Shown piece after piece: positions 1 through 11,085 of a DNA stretch of 64,000 bases. The notes beneath the pieces were generated by a model. That model was not told the origin of the DNA. It searched no databases and saw only the letters and a program-made list of their open reading frames with translations. How positions within the stretch are numbered: the first letter of the stretch is position 1; each line of letters opens with the position of its first letter. The position numbers and the translations under genes were made by a program. Origin of the DNA: Phycicoccus sonneratiae. Its GTDB lineage: Bacteria > Actinomycetota > Actinomycetes > Actinomycetales > Dermatophilaceae. The stretch spans positions 105,170 through 169,169 of the forward strand of contig NZ_JAFDVD010000013.1 in assembly GCF_016887965.1 (NCBI RefSeq). Direction: 5' to 3'.

Positions 1-24
1 GGGGATCGGCGGTTGCTCCGTCAC
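1..24 (-). CDS. Possible N-terminus of a rhomboid-family protease (partial)
   Basis: Only eight codons are visible: a GTG start at base 24 read leftwards gives VTEQPPIP, preceded by a GGGAGA-like ribosome site. The gene runs off the window. The rhomboid suggestion rests only on position: in many actinobacteria a rhomboid-family intramembrane protease follows the cyclophilin gene next to the gyrase region. Nothing in these residues proves it. Confidence 0.25.
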
Positions 25-56
25 GTCGGTCTCCCGGGAGTCTCGGTCAGGTGGGG

Positions 57-575
57 TCAGTCCTCGATCTCGACGCGCTCGATGACGACGTCGTCGACCG
101 GGCGGTCGTTGGCCCCGGTGCGGACGTTGCCGAGCGCGTCGACGACCTCACGGCTGGCGGCGTCGGCGACCTCGCCGAAGATCGTGTGCTTGCCGTTGAG
201 CCACGTCGTGGGGACGGTGGTGATGAAGAACTGCGAGCCGTTCGTGCCCTTGCCCATCCGCTTGCCGGCGTTGGCCATCGCGAGGAGGTAGGGGCGGTCG
301 AACTGCTTGTCGGGGTGGATCTCGTCGTCGAACGTGTAGCCGGGGCCACCCATCCCCTGGCCGAGCGGGCAGCCGCCCTGGATCATGAAGTTGGGGATGA
401 TCCGGTGGAAGACCAGACCGTCGTAGAACGGGGTGGGGCTGGTGCGGCCGGCGTCGTCCTTGTACTCCTGCTCGCCCGTCGCGAGGCCGACGAAGTTCTT
501 GACCGTCTTGGGCGCCTCGTTCGGGAAGAGCTCGACGACGATCGGACCGTGGTTGGTGTGCAGCGTTGCCTTCAT
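57..575 (-). CDS. Peptidyl-prolyl cis-trans isomerase, cyclophilin type
   Basis: 172-residue single-domain cyclophilin that catalyses cis/trans isomerisation of Xaa-Pro bonds in protein folding. I chose the ATG giving MKATLHTNHGPIVVELF, the usual start of short actinobacterial PpiA-like proteins; the open frame extends upstream but codes nothing cyclophilin-like there. The active-site set is intact: FHRIIPNFMIQGG (Arg and Phe), GTNGSQFFIT (Gln and Phe), and the Trp and His in TTWLNGKHTIFG. There is no signal peptide, so it is cytoplasmic. Its place beside the gyrA/tRNA-Ile/tRNA-Ala region is conserved in actinobacteria. Confidence 0.95.
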   Translation of the reverse strand: MKATLHTNHGPIVVELFPNEAPKTVKNFVGLATGEQEYKDDAGRTSPTPFYDGLVFHRIIPNFMIQGGCPLGQGMGGPGYTFDDEIHPDKQFDRPYLLAMANAGKRMGKGTNGSQFFITTVPTTWLNGKHTIFGEVADAASREVVDALGNVRTGANDRPVDDVVIERVEIED

Positions 576-733
576 GCCGCCGATCCTCTCACGCGCTCCC
601 GGACGCGGGCAGGGCGCGGGCTGGGTGTCGCCGGGGCGTGGCCGCGCCCACACCATCGACCCGGCCCTGATGTGCCCCGAACAGGGGAAAGAGGGCAGGA
701 TGGGCACAGATCGTCCAACACCGAGGAGGACCC

Positions 734-1792
734 GTGTTCCGCAGCAAGAGCAGGACCGACCAGGCGAGGGACGCCGTGGCCGACGCCGCCGACCAGGTGA
801 GCGGACGCGCCCAGGACGCCGCCGAGCGCGCGGCCGAGGCCGCCCACGACCTGCGGAAGAAGTCGTCGTCCGAGCTCAAGGACCTCCGCAAGGCCTCGAA
901 GTCCGAGCTCAAGGACCTCAAGAAGGCGTCGAAGAAGGCGTCCAAGGAGGCGACGGCGCAGTACGAGTCGGCCCGCGACCGGGCCCACGACTACGCCGAG
1001 AAGGCGCACGACTACGCCGACGCCGTCGGGCCCAAGGTCCGCGAGGGCCGCGAGCGCGCCCAGGACGCCGCCGAGATCGCCCGCGAGAAGGCCGAGGCCG
1101 CCCGCGAGCGCGCCGAGGAGGCCTACGAGGCGCTGGCCCCGCGCGTCGAGCACGCCCGCGAGACCTTCACCGACGACGTCCTCCCCAAGGTGATGGCGGC
1201 CCTCACCGCCATCGCCGCGAGCGCGGCCGCCGCCAAGGACCAGGCCGCCGAGGCCGCCGAGCGCGCCCCCGACGCCTACGCCGTTCTCAAGGGCGACGCC
1301 AGGGCCAAGAAGAAGAGCAAGGGCCGCTGGGTCCTGCTCCTCGGCGCCGTCGCCGCCGGTGCGGCCGTCATGGCCTACCGCAAGAGCACCGAGCGCCCCG
1401 ACCCGTGGGCCAGTGCCGGGTCGTACACCCCGCCGAAGTCCGCCTCCGTGCGGGCCGAGGACGCGGTCGGCTCCGCGAAGGCCTCCGCGGGCGAGGTGCG
1501 CGAGAAGCTCGCCGAGGCCTCGAGCAGCGCCTCGGCCAAGGCCACCGAGCTCAAGGAGAAGGCCGCCGTCAAGGCCGCCGAGGCCAAGGACGCCGCGGCC
1601 GCCAAGGTCGAGGAGGCCAAGGCCGCCGTCGGTGCCGAGGCCGACAAGGGCACCGCGACGTGGAACGACGCCGGCGCCGGAGACTCCGAGGTGCCGTCGA
1701 CGACCGGCACGTCCGAGGGCTCCGACCTCTCGACGCCGCACCTCGACGAGGGCTCCGAGCTGGGGTCGGACAAGGGGTCCGACAAGGGCTGA
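734..1792 (+). CDS. DUF5324-like coiled-coil membrane protein
   Basis: 352-residue Ala/Glu/Lys-rich protein with a GTG start 4 bases after GAGGAGGA. Residues 1-190 are charged heptad-like helices with apolipoprotein-like repeats (for example two SELKDL segments). One membrane helix lies near residues 198-214 (WVLLLGAVAAGAAVMAY), followed by an RPDPW segment, then more Ala/Lys-rich helix and an acidic Ser/Gly tail ending DKGSDKG. Streptomyces DUF5324 proteins have the same architecture (Ala-rich helices, one TM, a DPW-like motif) and I recall them at this chromosomal position. The function is unknown; an elongated scaffold at the membrane is inference. Confidence 0.75.
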   Translation: MFRSKSRTDQARDAVADAADQVSGRAQDAAERAAEAAHDLRKKSSSELKDLRKASKSELKDLKKASKKASKEATAQYESARDRAHDYAEKAHDYADAVGPKVREGRERAQDAAEIAREKAEAARERAEEAYEALAPRVEHARETFTDDVLPKVMAALTAIAASAAAAKDQAAEAAERAPDAYAVLKGDARAKKKSKGRWVLLLGAVAAGAAVMAYRKSTERPDPWASAGSYTPPKSASVRAEDAVGSAKASAGEVREKLAEASSSASAKATELKEKAAVKAAEAKDAAAAKVEEAKAAVGAEADKGTATWNDAGAGDSEVPSTTGTSEGSDLSTPHLDEGSELGSDKGSDKG

Positions 1793-1800
1793 GGCGCACC

Positions 1801-1871
1801 GGTCCCCGCGTCGACGGGGACCCCCCGGACGACAGGACGCCGGCCGCTCCCCGTGTGGGGGCGGCCGGCGT
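1801..1871 (+). terminator. Two hairpins downstream of the coiled-coil gene
   Basis: Directly after the stop codon lie two inverted repeats. The first is GGTCCCCG/CGGGGACC (1801-1808 with 1815-1822). The second has arms 1837-1852 and 1857-1871 (ACGCCGGCCGC with its complement) around a GTGT loop. There is no T tract, as is common for high-GC actinobacterial terminators. The rest of the 365-base gap, up to 2157, shows nothing I can assign. Confidence 0.55.
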
Positions 1872-2157
1872 CGTGGTCGGTGGGTCCGGCCCCCTGCTGG
1901 CCGGACCGACCGTGGTGGCGCGGCGCGGAGTCGCCGTGCGTTCTGAGTTGACTGGGGGACGTCCCGGGTTGCGTGGAGGGGTGGCGCGGTCATGCGCGGC
2001 CGCGCCGTGGGCGACCCGGGGCGTCTGCCCTGTCAGCTCCTCTCTGTGAACCCCTGCCGGAGTGACACGCGCAGATTAGCCCCGCCCTGCCCGCCGCGGA
2101 ATGGCCCGATCGGGCCATCTGTCGAAGGTTGCCGTCCGGCTGCTCCGACGCCGCAGG

Positions 2158-3690
2158 TCAGGCGGTCGTCCGCTCGACGAGGTCGACGAGCTCGGCCACG
2201 TCGCGGTCGCCGTCGAGGCGGTCGGGGAGGGAGCGCGCGGCCTCCCGGAGGGTGCTCGGGTCGACCCGCTCCGACCAGGGGCCGTCGGTGAGGTGGTCGG
2301 TGAGCATCGCGACGACGAGGTCCTGCTGGAGGCGGGGTGAGGCCTCGTCGAGGTCGGTGACGCAGTCGTCGCCGGTGAGTGCGGCGCGGCGCTCGACGGC
2401 CTCGCCGCTCGCCTCCTGGTAGCGGACCGTGGCGGAGACGAACTTGCCTCTGCCGGAACCCTCCCGGAGCTCGACGTCGTACAGGGCGGTGGTCGCGTGA
2501 CCGGCGAACACCTCTCCGCCGTCGACCGAGTCGTCGCGGAAGTCGTCGTCGGCGACGGCGCGGTTCTCGTAGCCGACGAGCCGGTAGCCGGCGACGAGCT
2601 CGGGGTCGAACTCGACCTGGGCCTTGGCGTCCTTGGCGGTGAGGACGAGACTGTTCGTCAGGCCGGTGGCGAAGACGCGCTCGGCCTCGGCCTCGGTGTC
2701 GACGTAGACGTGCCAGCCGTCGCCGCGGTCGGCGAGCTGCTCGAGGAGCTCGTCGTCGTAGTCGGCGATGCCGACGCCGACGCTCACGAGGTTGATGCCG
2801 TTCCGGGTCTCGGTGCCGATCCGCTCGAGGATGCCGCCGGTGCTCGTCGGGCCGACGTTGGCGACACCGTCGCTCACGAGGACGACGCGGGTCATCCGGT
2901 GCTCGTTCTCGGAGTCGGCGCGCATCCGGGCGGCGACGTCGTAGCCGAGGCTGAGGCCGGCGGCGGCGTTGGTGCTGGCCTGGGGGCTGAGCTCGTGGAT
3001 GGCGTCCTCGAGGGCCTGGCGGTCCGAGGCCGGAGTGGGCTCGAGCAGGAGGTCGGCCTCGGTCGAGTAGCAGACCATCGCGACGGTGTCGGTGGGTCGG
3101 AGGTTGGCGGCGAGGGTGCGCAGCGCGGCCTTGGTCGTCTCCATCTTGCCGGCCTCGTCCATCGAGCCCGAGCAGTCGACGACGAGGACGAGGTTGGCGT
3201 CGAGGCGGTCGCGGTCGGCGACGTCGGCGCTGCGGATGCCGACGCGGACGAGCCGGTGGCCGGGCGCGAAGGGGAGCGTGGCGGCGTCGATGCTCACACC
3301 GAGTCCGTCGCGCGGTGCGTCGTAGTCCTGCTCGAAGTAGTTGACGAACTCCTCGGTGCGGATCTCGTTCCGCGGGAGGCTCGTTCCGTTGCGGACGGCG
3401 TCGCGGAAGCGGGTGTAGGAGCCGGTGTCGATGTCGAGGGCGAAGGTGGACTGCGCGTCCTCGGAGGGGTCGGTGAGCGCCTGGTGGCGGTTCGGGGTGT
3501 AGCCGCGGTCGCCGCCGTTGTCGTTCGTGTCGCGCTGGCCGTTGGGGGCGGCGCCGTTGGGACCGGGCTGGTACTCGCCTGCGCTGGAACCGTTTCCGTC
3601 ATGACTGCCGGCACTGCACCCCGCGGCCAGGATGGTGGTGGCGAGCGCTGCGGCTGCCCAGGCGGTCCGGCTGCGGTGGTGCATCGTCAT
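2158..3690 (-). CDS. VWA-domain lipoprotein (YfbK-like)
   Basis: 510-residue lipoprotein starting MTMHHRSRTAWAAAALA, with lipobox LAAGC near residue 23, so exported and lipid-anchored. A Gly/Asn-rich linker leads to a von Willebrand N-terminal-type segment (TFALDIDTGSYTRFRDAV, LPRNEIRTEEFVNYF), a VWA domain with MIDAS motif DCSGS, and a C-terminal YfbK-like region ending in helices (LVDLVERTTA). The upstream extension of the open frame is discarded because the lipoprotein signal fixes the start. A TAGCGT -10-like hexamer lies 43 bases upstream on the minus strand. The ligand is unknown; VWA domains bind proteins through a metal ion. Confidence 0.88.
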   Translation of the reverse strand: MTMHHRSRTAWAAAALATTILAAGCSAGSHDGNGSSAGEYQPGPNGAAPNGQRDTNDNGGDRGYTPNRHQALTDPSEDAQSTFALDIDTGSYTRFRDAVRNGTSLPRNEIRTEEFVNYFEQDYDAPRDGLGVSIDAATLPFAPGHRLVRVGIRSADVADRDRLDANLVLVVDCSGSMDEAGKMETTKAALRTLAANLRPTDTVAMVCYSTEADLLLEPTPASDRQALEDAIHELSPQASTNAAAGLSLGYDVAARMRADSENEHRMTRVVLVSDGVANVGPTSTGGILERIGTETRNGINLVSVGVGIADYDDELLEQLADRGDGWHVYVDTEAEAERVFATGLTNSLVLTAKDAKAQVEFDPELVAGYRLVGYENRAVADDDFRDDSVDGGEVFAGHATTALYDVELREGSGRGKFVSATVRYQEASGEAVERRAALTGDDCVTDLDEASPRLQQDLVVAMLTDHLTDGPWSERVDPSTLREAARSLPDRLDGDRDVAELVDLVERTTA

Positions 3691-3866
3691 GGTGGGTCCC
3701 CTACCGTCGGCGTCGTTGCTGCTGGTGGGAGGGACGCTAGGGCGCGATGGTTCCCGACCCGTGCCGTCGTGATGAGGACGTGACCGGACCGACGCCGGCT
3801 CGTTGCCGTCGAGACCGTTCCGTGTCCGGCCCGTGCCTCTCCCGTTGCCGGTGGCACGATGTCGGG

Positions 3867-4046
3867 ATGGACGACCGAGGGGCCGAGTTCGGCGGAGTGC
3901 GCATCGGCCGTGCGGCGACCGGGGCGTTGATGGACGCCGGCCACCGCAGTCTCGCCGACCTGCCCGACGACCTGGACACACTGCTCGCCCTCCACGGCGT
4001 CGGCCCGAAGGCCGTCCGCCTCATCGCCGCCGCCCGCTCAGCCTGA
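3867..4046 (+). CDS. Small helix-hairpin-helix protein
   Basis: 59-residue protein, start ATG giving MDDRGAEFGGVRIGR. Its C-terminal half (LADLPDDLDTLLALHGVGPKAVRLI) is a textbook helix-hairpin-helix motif with the LHGVGPKA hairpin that grips the DNA backbone, as in the tails of DNA-repair enzymes and in small stand-alone HhH proteins. It is divergent from the VWA lipoprotein. The longer open frame upstream has no coding look. Sequence-nonspecific DNA binding is likely; the role is unknown. Confidence 0.65.
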   Translation: MDDRGAEFGGVRIGRAATGALMDAGHRSLADLPDDLDTLLALHGVGPKAVRLIAAARSA

Positions 4047-4053
4047 TATCGGC

Positions 4054-4607
4054 TCAGGACAGGGTCAGTCGCCCGTACCCGAAGACGTGACACGTCAGCA
4101 CGTCGACCTCGCGCCGCGGGTCGTCGAAGAAGGCTCCCATGCGGTGGGTGACGCGGACGAAGGGGCGCTCCCGCGGTCTCCCGTCCTCCGCCAGTTCGAG
4201 TTCGGCACGATGAGGAACAGGTGCTGCACGTCGGCGGCGATGTCCTCCTTCCAGATGTCCTTGAGGTCGTGGTTGTTGGTCACCGTGCCGCCGCGCTCGA
4301 CCTCCGCGATGACCCCCTGCCCCGGTCCGAGCCGGTGGAAGAAGTCCGGTCGCGGCTTGGAGACCAGGCCGTCGTCGGGGCTCAGCAACTGCTCCTCGCG
4401 GAATCCGAGGCGGTCCTTGAGGATCGACGAGACGATCGACTGCACCGCGGCGCTCGAGGCCCCGTGCACGTGGGCCACGTCGATGGCGACCGACTCGGCC
4501 TCCAGGGCCCGGCGCAGTTCGTCGGCGAGGCGGTCGACTGCAGCGAGGGACTCCGCGTGACGGTCCTCCAGGACCGATCGCTGCAGCCGCCGGTACTCGA
4601 TCCCCAC
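4054..4607 (-). pseudogene. Frameshifted PD-(D/E)XK-like nuclease-fold gene
   Basis: Reading left from ATG 4607, one frame gives a coherent 140-residue protein (MGIEYRRLQRSVLEDRHAES..., KPRPDFFHRL, VIAEVERGGTVTNNHDLKDI, LFLIVPNSNWR) and then decays into Ser/Pro-rich noise. The coherent sequence resumes in another frame (RPFVRVTHRMGAFFDDPRRE, then VDVLTCHVFGYG) and stops at 4054. The shift lies at about 4168-4205. The PDFF...AEVERG pair resembles the EVE variant of PD-(D/E)XK restriction-type nucleases. Either the gene is broken or the assembly has an indel there; no methyltransferase partner is nearby. Confidence 0.6.
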
Positions 4608-4701
4608 TCGGGCAGCTTGTCAGGACGTACGTCACGCCGTGGGTGAACCGCAGAACCGGATGAGACCGGCTGGCGCCGGTCCCATCAGTCGTTCATTCGC
4701 G

Positions 4702-4774
4702 TGGAGCCAAGGGGACTCGAACCCCTAACCCCCTGCTTGCAAAGCAGGTGCGCTACCAATTGCGCCATGGCCCC
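4702..4774 (-). tRNA. tRNA-Ala (anticodon TGC)
   Basis: 73 bases on the minus strand fold as a full cloverleaf: acceptor GGGGCCA pairs with TGGCTCC, the anticodon loop is CTTTGCAAG with anticodon TGC, and the T arm contains GGTTCGAGTCC. Discriminator A; CCA is not encoded. It lies next to tRNA-Ile, the conserved actinobacterial arrangement downstream of gyrA. Confidence 0.97.
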
Positions 4775-4806
4775 CGGGATGCCGCCGCGGCGGCGAGGGA
4801 AAGCGG

Positions 4807-4929
4807 TCAGCCCTTGGGGGAGTCGGTGGCCTCGGCCCAGAGCCGGTTCTCGGCCTGCTTGTCCTTGATCTGCTTCGAGATCGCGAACGCGCCCGCTGCG
4901 GACGCGAGGAGGACGAGGAGCTTCTTCAC
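4807..4929 (-). CDS. DLW-39 family small protein
   Basis: 40-residue protein between the two tRNA genes, with GTG start giving MKKLLVLLASAAGAFAISKQ and ending RLWAEATDSPKG. The N-terminal hydrophobic helix followed by a charged segment and the LWAEATD motif match the actinobacterial DLW-39 family, usually 39-40 residues and found exactly here, beside tRNA-Ala and downstream of gyrA. Probably a single-pass membrane peptide. Function unknown. Confidence 0.88.
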   Translation of the reverse strand: MKKLLVLLASAAGAFAISKQIKDKQAENRLWAEATDSPKG

Positions 4930-4966
4930 GAGAACACCACCTGGGGGCCGGGGAAGGTGTCGGTGG

Positions 4967-5040
4967 TGGGCCTAACAGGACTTGAACCTGTGGCCTCTTC
5001 CTTATCAGGGAAGCGCTCTAACCGTCTGAGCTATAGGCCC
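4967..5040 (-). tRNA. tRNA-Ile (anticodon GAT)
   Basis: 74 bases on the minus strand: acceptor GGGCCTA pairs with TAGGCCC, D arm AGCTCAGACGGTTAGAGC, anticodon loop CTGATAA with anticodon GAT, T arm CAGGTTCAAGTCCTG, discriminator A. CCA is not encoded. Confidence 0.97.
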
Positions 5041-5144
5041 GTCGCCGACCGGCGTGCGCCCCCGTGCAGGGGGCGCGGTGCACGAGGTTACCCGATGCCC
5101 CGCCACCGCCCCAAAACGAGGGCGACCGGCCGCCGGACCTCGCT

Positions 5145-5256
5145 GGTTCGAGGTGAAACACCACCCTGGGACGGTCGTGCAATACCTCGAACCGAGGCGG
5201 GACGCGGCCGGTCGAGGTGACGGACGACCAGCAGCGGGTCGGGTATCACCTCGACC
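5145..5256. repeat. Two tandem hairpins with related stems after DUF3566
   Basis: Two perfect inverted repeats follow each other in the gap between the DUF3566 stop and tRNA-Ile: GGTTCGAGGT (5145-5154) with ACCTCGAACC (5184-5193), and GGTCGAGGTGA (5210-5220) with TCACCTCGACC (5246-5256). The four arms share a GGT(T)CGAGGT core, so this may be a duplicated element rather than a simple terminator. It sits where transcription of gyrB-gyrA-DUF3566 should end. Confidence 0.55.
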
Positions 5257-5274
5257 CGCGGGCGCCGGCCCGGC

Positions 5275-5865
5275 TCAGTCGTCGGTCAGCGTCAGCTGCA
5301 CGCCGCCGACGAGCGCGGCGGAGACGTTGTAGAGGAACGCCCCGAGCGTGGCGATGGCCGTGAAGAGGATGACGTCGACGACCCCGATGACGATCGAGAG
5401 CGACACCACGCGGGTGAAGCCGATGAAGTCGAGGATGTCGAACTTCGAGCCGCCGTCCTGGACGACCTGGCCGATGACGCCGTTGACCTGGTCGAACACG
5501 CCCATCGCGTCGAGGACGGTCCACAGCACGACCGTCGCGATGACGAGCGCGATGCCGAGGGCCACCGACAGGAGGAACGAGATCTTCATCGCCGACCAGG
5601 GGTCGATGCGCGAGACGGTGAGCCGCACGCGGCGCGAGGACGGGCGCGGGGCGCCCCCGGACTGCGACACGGGACGCTCACCTCCGGTGCGGGCCTCGCC
5701 GGTGCGGCCGGCGGGCGCGGGTCGGGTGGGGGCGGCCTCGCGGCCGGTGGGGACCGGGCGGGTGGGCGTGCCGGTGTCGGCGATCCGCCGCAGCGCACCA
5801 CCCTCACCCCGGCGGGCCGGGGTCGAGGAGCGCACGGGGCGCCCCGCGCTGTCTGCGGTGCTCAC
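5275..5865 (-). CDS. DUF3566 transmembrane protein
   Basis: 196-residue protein. Its GTG start overlaps the gyrA stop by four bases (GTGA), so the two are translationally coupled. Residues 1-90 are a disordered Pro/Arg/Gly-rich tail. The DUF3566 domain follows, opening [20 protein letters not shown] with two membrane helices (about 105-130 and 155-185) and ending [13 protein letters not shown]. This family follows gyrA in most actinobacteria. I know of no proven biochemical role; the Mycobacterium relative CwsA, in the same genomic neighbourhood, affects cell shape, but it is not clearly homologous. Confidence 0.9.
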   Translation of the reverse strand: MSTADSAGRPVRSSTPARRGEGGALRRIADTGTPTRPVPTGREAAPTRPAPAGRTGEARTGGERPVSQSGGAPRPSSRRVRLTVSRIDPWSAMKISFLLSVALGIALVIATVVLWTVLDAMGVFDQVNGVIGQVVQDGGSKFDILDFIGFTRVVSLSIVIGVVDVILFTAIATLGAFLYNVSAALVGGVQLTLTDD

Positions 5866-8519
5866 TCGCGGCCTCCTCGGTCGTCCTCGCCGGCGTCGCC
5901 GGACTCGTCGCTGTCGTCACCCGACGGTACGGCATCGGCGGTCGCGTCTGCGACTCCCGCTCCGTCGGCGTCCACGGCCGGCACGGGTGCGTCGGCCCCC
6001 GGAGCACCGCCGTCGACGGACCCCTCGGCCGCCTCGATGGCCTCCTCGACCGCCTCCTCGACCTCCTTCTCGGGGTTGCGGGTGACGGCGACGATCGCGT
6101 CGTTCTTGCCGGGCTTGGCGAACTGCACACCCATCGTGTTGCGGCCGGTGAGGCGCACCTCGTCGACGCGCGAGCGGACGATGTTGCCCTTCTCGAAGAC
6201 GACGAGCACCTCGTCGCCCTCGTCGACGGTCAGCGCCCCGACGAGGTCACCGCCCTTGTCGGACAGCTTGGCCACGGCGACACCGAGGATGGCCCGGCCC
6301 TTGACGTTCCACTCCGAGACCTTCGAGCGCTTGGCCAGGCCCGACTCGAAGACGACGAACACGTCCGGGTCCTCGCCCTCGCGCACGACCGACATCGAGA
6401 GCAGCTCGTCGCCGTCGCGGAACTTCATCCCGGTCACGCCGGAGGTGGAGCGACCCATCGGGCGCAGCGTGGCGTCGTCGGCGTGGAAGCGCACCGACTG
6501 CCCCTTGCGGGAGACGAGCAGCAGGTCGTCGCGCTCGTCGACCAGCCCGACCCCGACCAGCTCGTCGGCGTCGCGCAGGTTGATGGCGATGAGGCCGCCG
6601 GTGCGCGGGCTGTCGTACTCGCCGAGCCGGGTCTTCTTGACCAGGCCGGCGCGCGTGGCGAGCAGCAGGTACGCGGCGTCGTCGTAGGAGCGGATGGCCA
6701 GCACCTGGGCGATCTCCTCGCCGGGCTGGAAGGCCATGACGTTCGCGACGTGCTGGCCCTTGCCGTCGCGCCCGGCGTCCGGCAGCTCGTAGGCCTTTGC
6801 GCGGTAGACCCGGCCGAGGTTGGTGAAGAACAGCAGCCAGTGGTGCGAGGTGGTCGTGAAGAAGTGGTCGACCATGTCCTCGCCGCGCAGCGCCGCCCCG
6901 CGCACGCCCTTGCCGCCGCGCCGCTGCGAGCGGTACGCGTCGACCCGGGTGCGCTTGGCGTAGCCGCCGCGCGTGATGGTGACGACGACGTCCTCCTCGG
7001 GGATGAGGTCCTCCATCGACATGTCGCCGTCGGTGGGCATGATCGTCGTGCGGCGGTCGTCGCCGAACTTGTCGACGATGCCGGCGAGCTCGTCGGAGAC
7101 GATGTCGCGCTGGCGGCCGGGCGTCGCGAGGATGTCCTTGAAGTCCTCGATCTGCGCCTGCAGCTTGTCGTGGTCGTCGATGATCTTCTGCCGCTCCAGG
7201 GCCGCGAGCCGGCGCAGCTGGAGGTCGAGGATGGCCCGGGCCTGGATCTCGTCGATCTCGAGCAGCTCGATGAGGCCGTTGCGCGCCTCCTCGACGGTCG
7301 GGCTGCGGCGGATCAGCGCGATGACCTCGTCGAGCATGTCGAGGGCCTTGAGGTAGCCGCGGAGGATGTGGATCTCCTCCTCGGCCTTGCGCAGCCGGTA
7401 GGCCGTGCGCCGCTGGATGACGTCGATCTGGTGCTCGCACCAGTACCGGATGAACGCGTCGATCGGCAGCGTGCGCGGCACGCCGTCGACGAGGGCAAGC
7501 ATGTTCGCGCCGAACGTCGTCTGCAGCTGGGTGTGCTTGTAGAGGTTGTTGAGCACGACCTTGGCGATGGCGTCGCGCTTGAGGACGATGACGAGGCGCT
7601 GGCCGGTGCGGCCCGAGGTCTCGTCGCGGATGTCGGCGATGCCCGAGAGCCGGCCGTCCTTGACGTGCTCGGCGATCTTCTGGGCGAGGGAGTCGGGGTT
7701 GACCTGGTACGGCAGCTCGGTGACGACGAGGCACTGCCGGCCCTGGATCTCCTCGACCTCGACGACCGCCCGCATGATCACCGACCCGCGGCCGGTGCGG
7801 TAGGCGTCGTCGATGCCCTTGTGCCCCATGATGAGCGCGCCCGTGGGGAAGTCGGGGCCCGGGATCTCGCGCATGACGGCGGCCAGCGCCTCCTCGCGAG
7901 AGGCGTCGGGGTTGCGGAGCATCCACTCGGCGGCGGCCGCGACCTCGCGCAGGTTGTGCGGCGGGACCTGGGTGGCCATGCCGACCGCGATGCCGGCCGA
8001 GCCGTTGACGAGCAGGTTCGGGAAGCGGGAGGGGAGGACCTCGGGCTCGAGGGTCTTGCCGTCGTAGTTCGGCTTGAAGTCGACGGTCTCCTGCTCGATG
8101 TCGCGCACCATCTCCATCGACAGCGGCGCCATCCGGCATTCGGTGTACCGCGGGGCGGCGGCGGGGTCGTCGCCCGGGGAGCCGAAGTTGCCCTGGCCCT
8201 GGACGAGCGGGTAGCGCAGCGACCAGTCCTGGACGAGCCGGACGAGGGCGTCGTAGATCGCGCCGTCACCGTGCGGGTGGTACTGGCCCATGACGTCGCC
8301 GACGACGCGGCTGCACTTGTTGAAGCCGCGGTCGGGGCGGTAGCCGCCGTCGTACATCGCGTAGAGCACGCGGCGGTGCACCGGCTTGAGGCCGTCGCGG
8401 ACGTCGGGGAGCGCGCGCGAGACGATGACGGACATCGCGTACTCGATGTACGAGCGCTGCATCTCGGCGTTGAGGTCGATCGGCTCCGTGCGGTCGGTCT
8501 CGACGGGCTGGTCGGTCAT
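5862..8519 (-). CDS. gyrA: DNA gyrase subunit A
   Basis: 885 residues. GyrA forms the breakage-reunion core of gyrase, which with GyrB introduces negative supercoils. The catalytic tyrosine is Tyr125 ([10 protein letters not shown]). The winged-helix/tower region is complete, and the C-terminal beta-pinwheel carries the GyrA box QRRGGKG, needed for DNA wrapping. An acidic Asp/Glu/Ala tail closes the protein. In the quinolone region ([10 protein letters not shown]) the residue equivalent to E. coli Ser83 is Gly86, while Asp90 (E. coli Asp87) is kept. ATG start with AAGGACC-type ribosome site upstream. The downstream DUF3566 gene overlaps its stop. Confidence 0.99.
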   Translation of the reverse strand: MTDQPVETDRTEPIDLNAEMQRSYIEYAMSVIVSRALPDVRDGLKPVHRRVLYAMYDGGYRPDRGFNKCSRVVGDVMGQYHPHGDGAIYDALVRLVQDWSLRYPLVQGQGNFGSPGDDPAAAPRYTECRMAPLSMEMVRDIEQETVDFKPNYDGKTLEPEVLPSRFPNLLVNGSAGIAVGMATQVPPHNLREVAAAAEWMLRNPDASREEALAAVMREIPGPDFPTGALIMGHKGIDDAYRTGRGSVIMRAVVEVEEIQGRQCLVVTELPYQVNPDSLAQKIAEHVKDGRLSGIADIRDETSGRTGQRLVIVLKRDAIAKVVLNNLYKHTQLQTTFGANMLALVDGVPRTLPIDAFIRYWCEHQIDVIQRRTAYRLRKAEEEIHILRGYLKALDMLDEVIALIRRSPTVEEARNGLIELLEIDEIQARAILDLQLRRLAALERQKIIDDHDKLQAQIEDFKDILATPGRQRDIVSDELAGIVDKFGDDRRTTIMPTDGDMSMEDLIPEEDVVVTITRGGYAKRTRVDAYRSQRRGGKGVRGAALRGEDMVDHFFTTTSHHWLLFFTNLGRVYRAKAYELPDAGRDGKGQHVANVMAFQPGEEIAQVLAIRSYDDAAYLLLATRAGLVKKTRLGEYDSPRTGGLIAINLRDADELVGVGLVDERDDLLLVSRKGQSVRFHADDATLRPMGRSTSGVTGMKFRDGDELLSMSVVREGEDPDVFVVFESGLAKRSKVSEWNVKGRAILGVAVAKLSDKGGDLVGALTVDEGDEVLVVFEKGNIVRSRVDEVRLTGRNTMGVQFAKPGKNDAIVAVTRNPEKEVEEAVEEAIEAAEGSVDGGAPGADAPVPAVDADGAGVADATADAVPSGDDSDESGDAGEDDRGGRE

Positions 8520-8563
8520 GGAGGTCCTTCGTCAGGGTCGTGCGTGGAGGGTGTGCTCGGCGT

Positions 8564-8625
8564 GCTGCCGGAAGCTTCAGTCGCCGGCCGGTTGCAACCG
8601 GCCGGTCGCTGAAGGTTCCGGCAGC
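8564..8625. repeat. 62-nt near-perfect palindrome between gyrB and gyrA
   Basis: Arms of 30 bases (8564-8593 and 8596-8625) match at 27 of 30 positions around a two-base GC centre. The outer part is GCTGCCGGAA, the middle CTTCAG, the inner part CCGGCCGGTT. It fills half of the 125-base gyrB-gyrA gap. No T run follows, so it may slow or partly stop gyrB transcription, protect mRNA ends, or be a palindromic repeat element. Confidence 0.75.
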
Positions 8626-8644
8626 CGGAGAGAAAGGTGGGACA

Positions 8645-10789
<2,145 letters not shown>

Positions 10790-10882
10790 TCATCGGGCAC
10801 GCGCCCGCACGGACGGCGGGGGCGGTTTCACGGCGCACGCCCTCGGGCGGTGGGACGACCCGGGGGCGCGCTGTCACCGTCC

Positions 10883-10911
10883 ATGATACCGGTCGGGACC
10901 GACGGATCACC
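10883..10911 (-). promoter_or_regulatory. Candidate gyrB promoter
   Basis: On the minus strand a TATCAT -10 hexamer (10883-10888) lies 17 bases from a GGTGAT -35-like hexamer (10906-10911), about 100 bases before the gyrB start. It stands out in this GC-rich stretch. The 305-base divergent gap (10781-11085) also holds TACCGT (11073-11078), 8 bases before the lipoprotein ATG on the plus strand, suggesting a leaderless transcript there. I see no other feature in the gap. Confidence 0.4.
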
Positions 10912-11085
10912 CGCTGGGAGGCCCGTGGCGCCGGTTTTCCGGGCTGAACCGGCCCGTTCATGACTCCCCACCCGCGACCCGGCCCCCCAGCGGCTGTCAG
11001 CGGCCTTCCTCGGGTCCTCGTCCGTCCGGTCGGTGGGACGACGATCCGGGGGCACCCGCGACCCCGGACCGGTACCGTCCACGGC

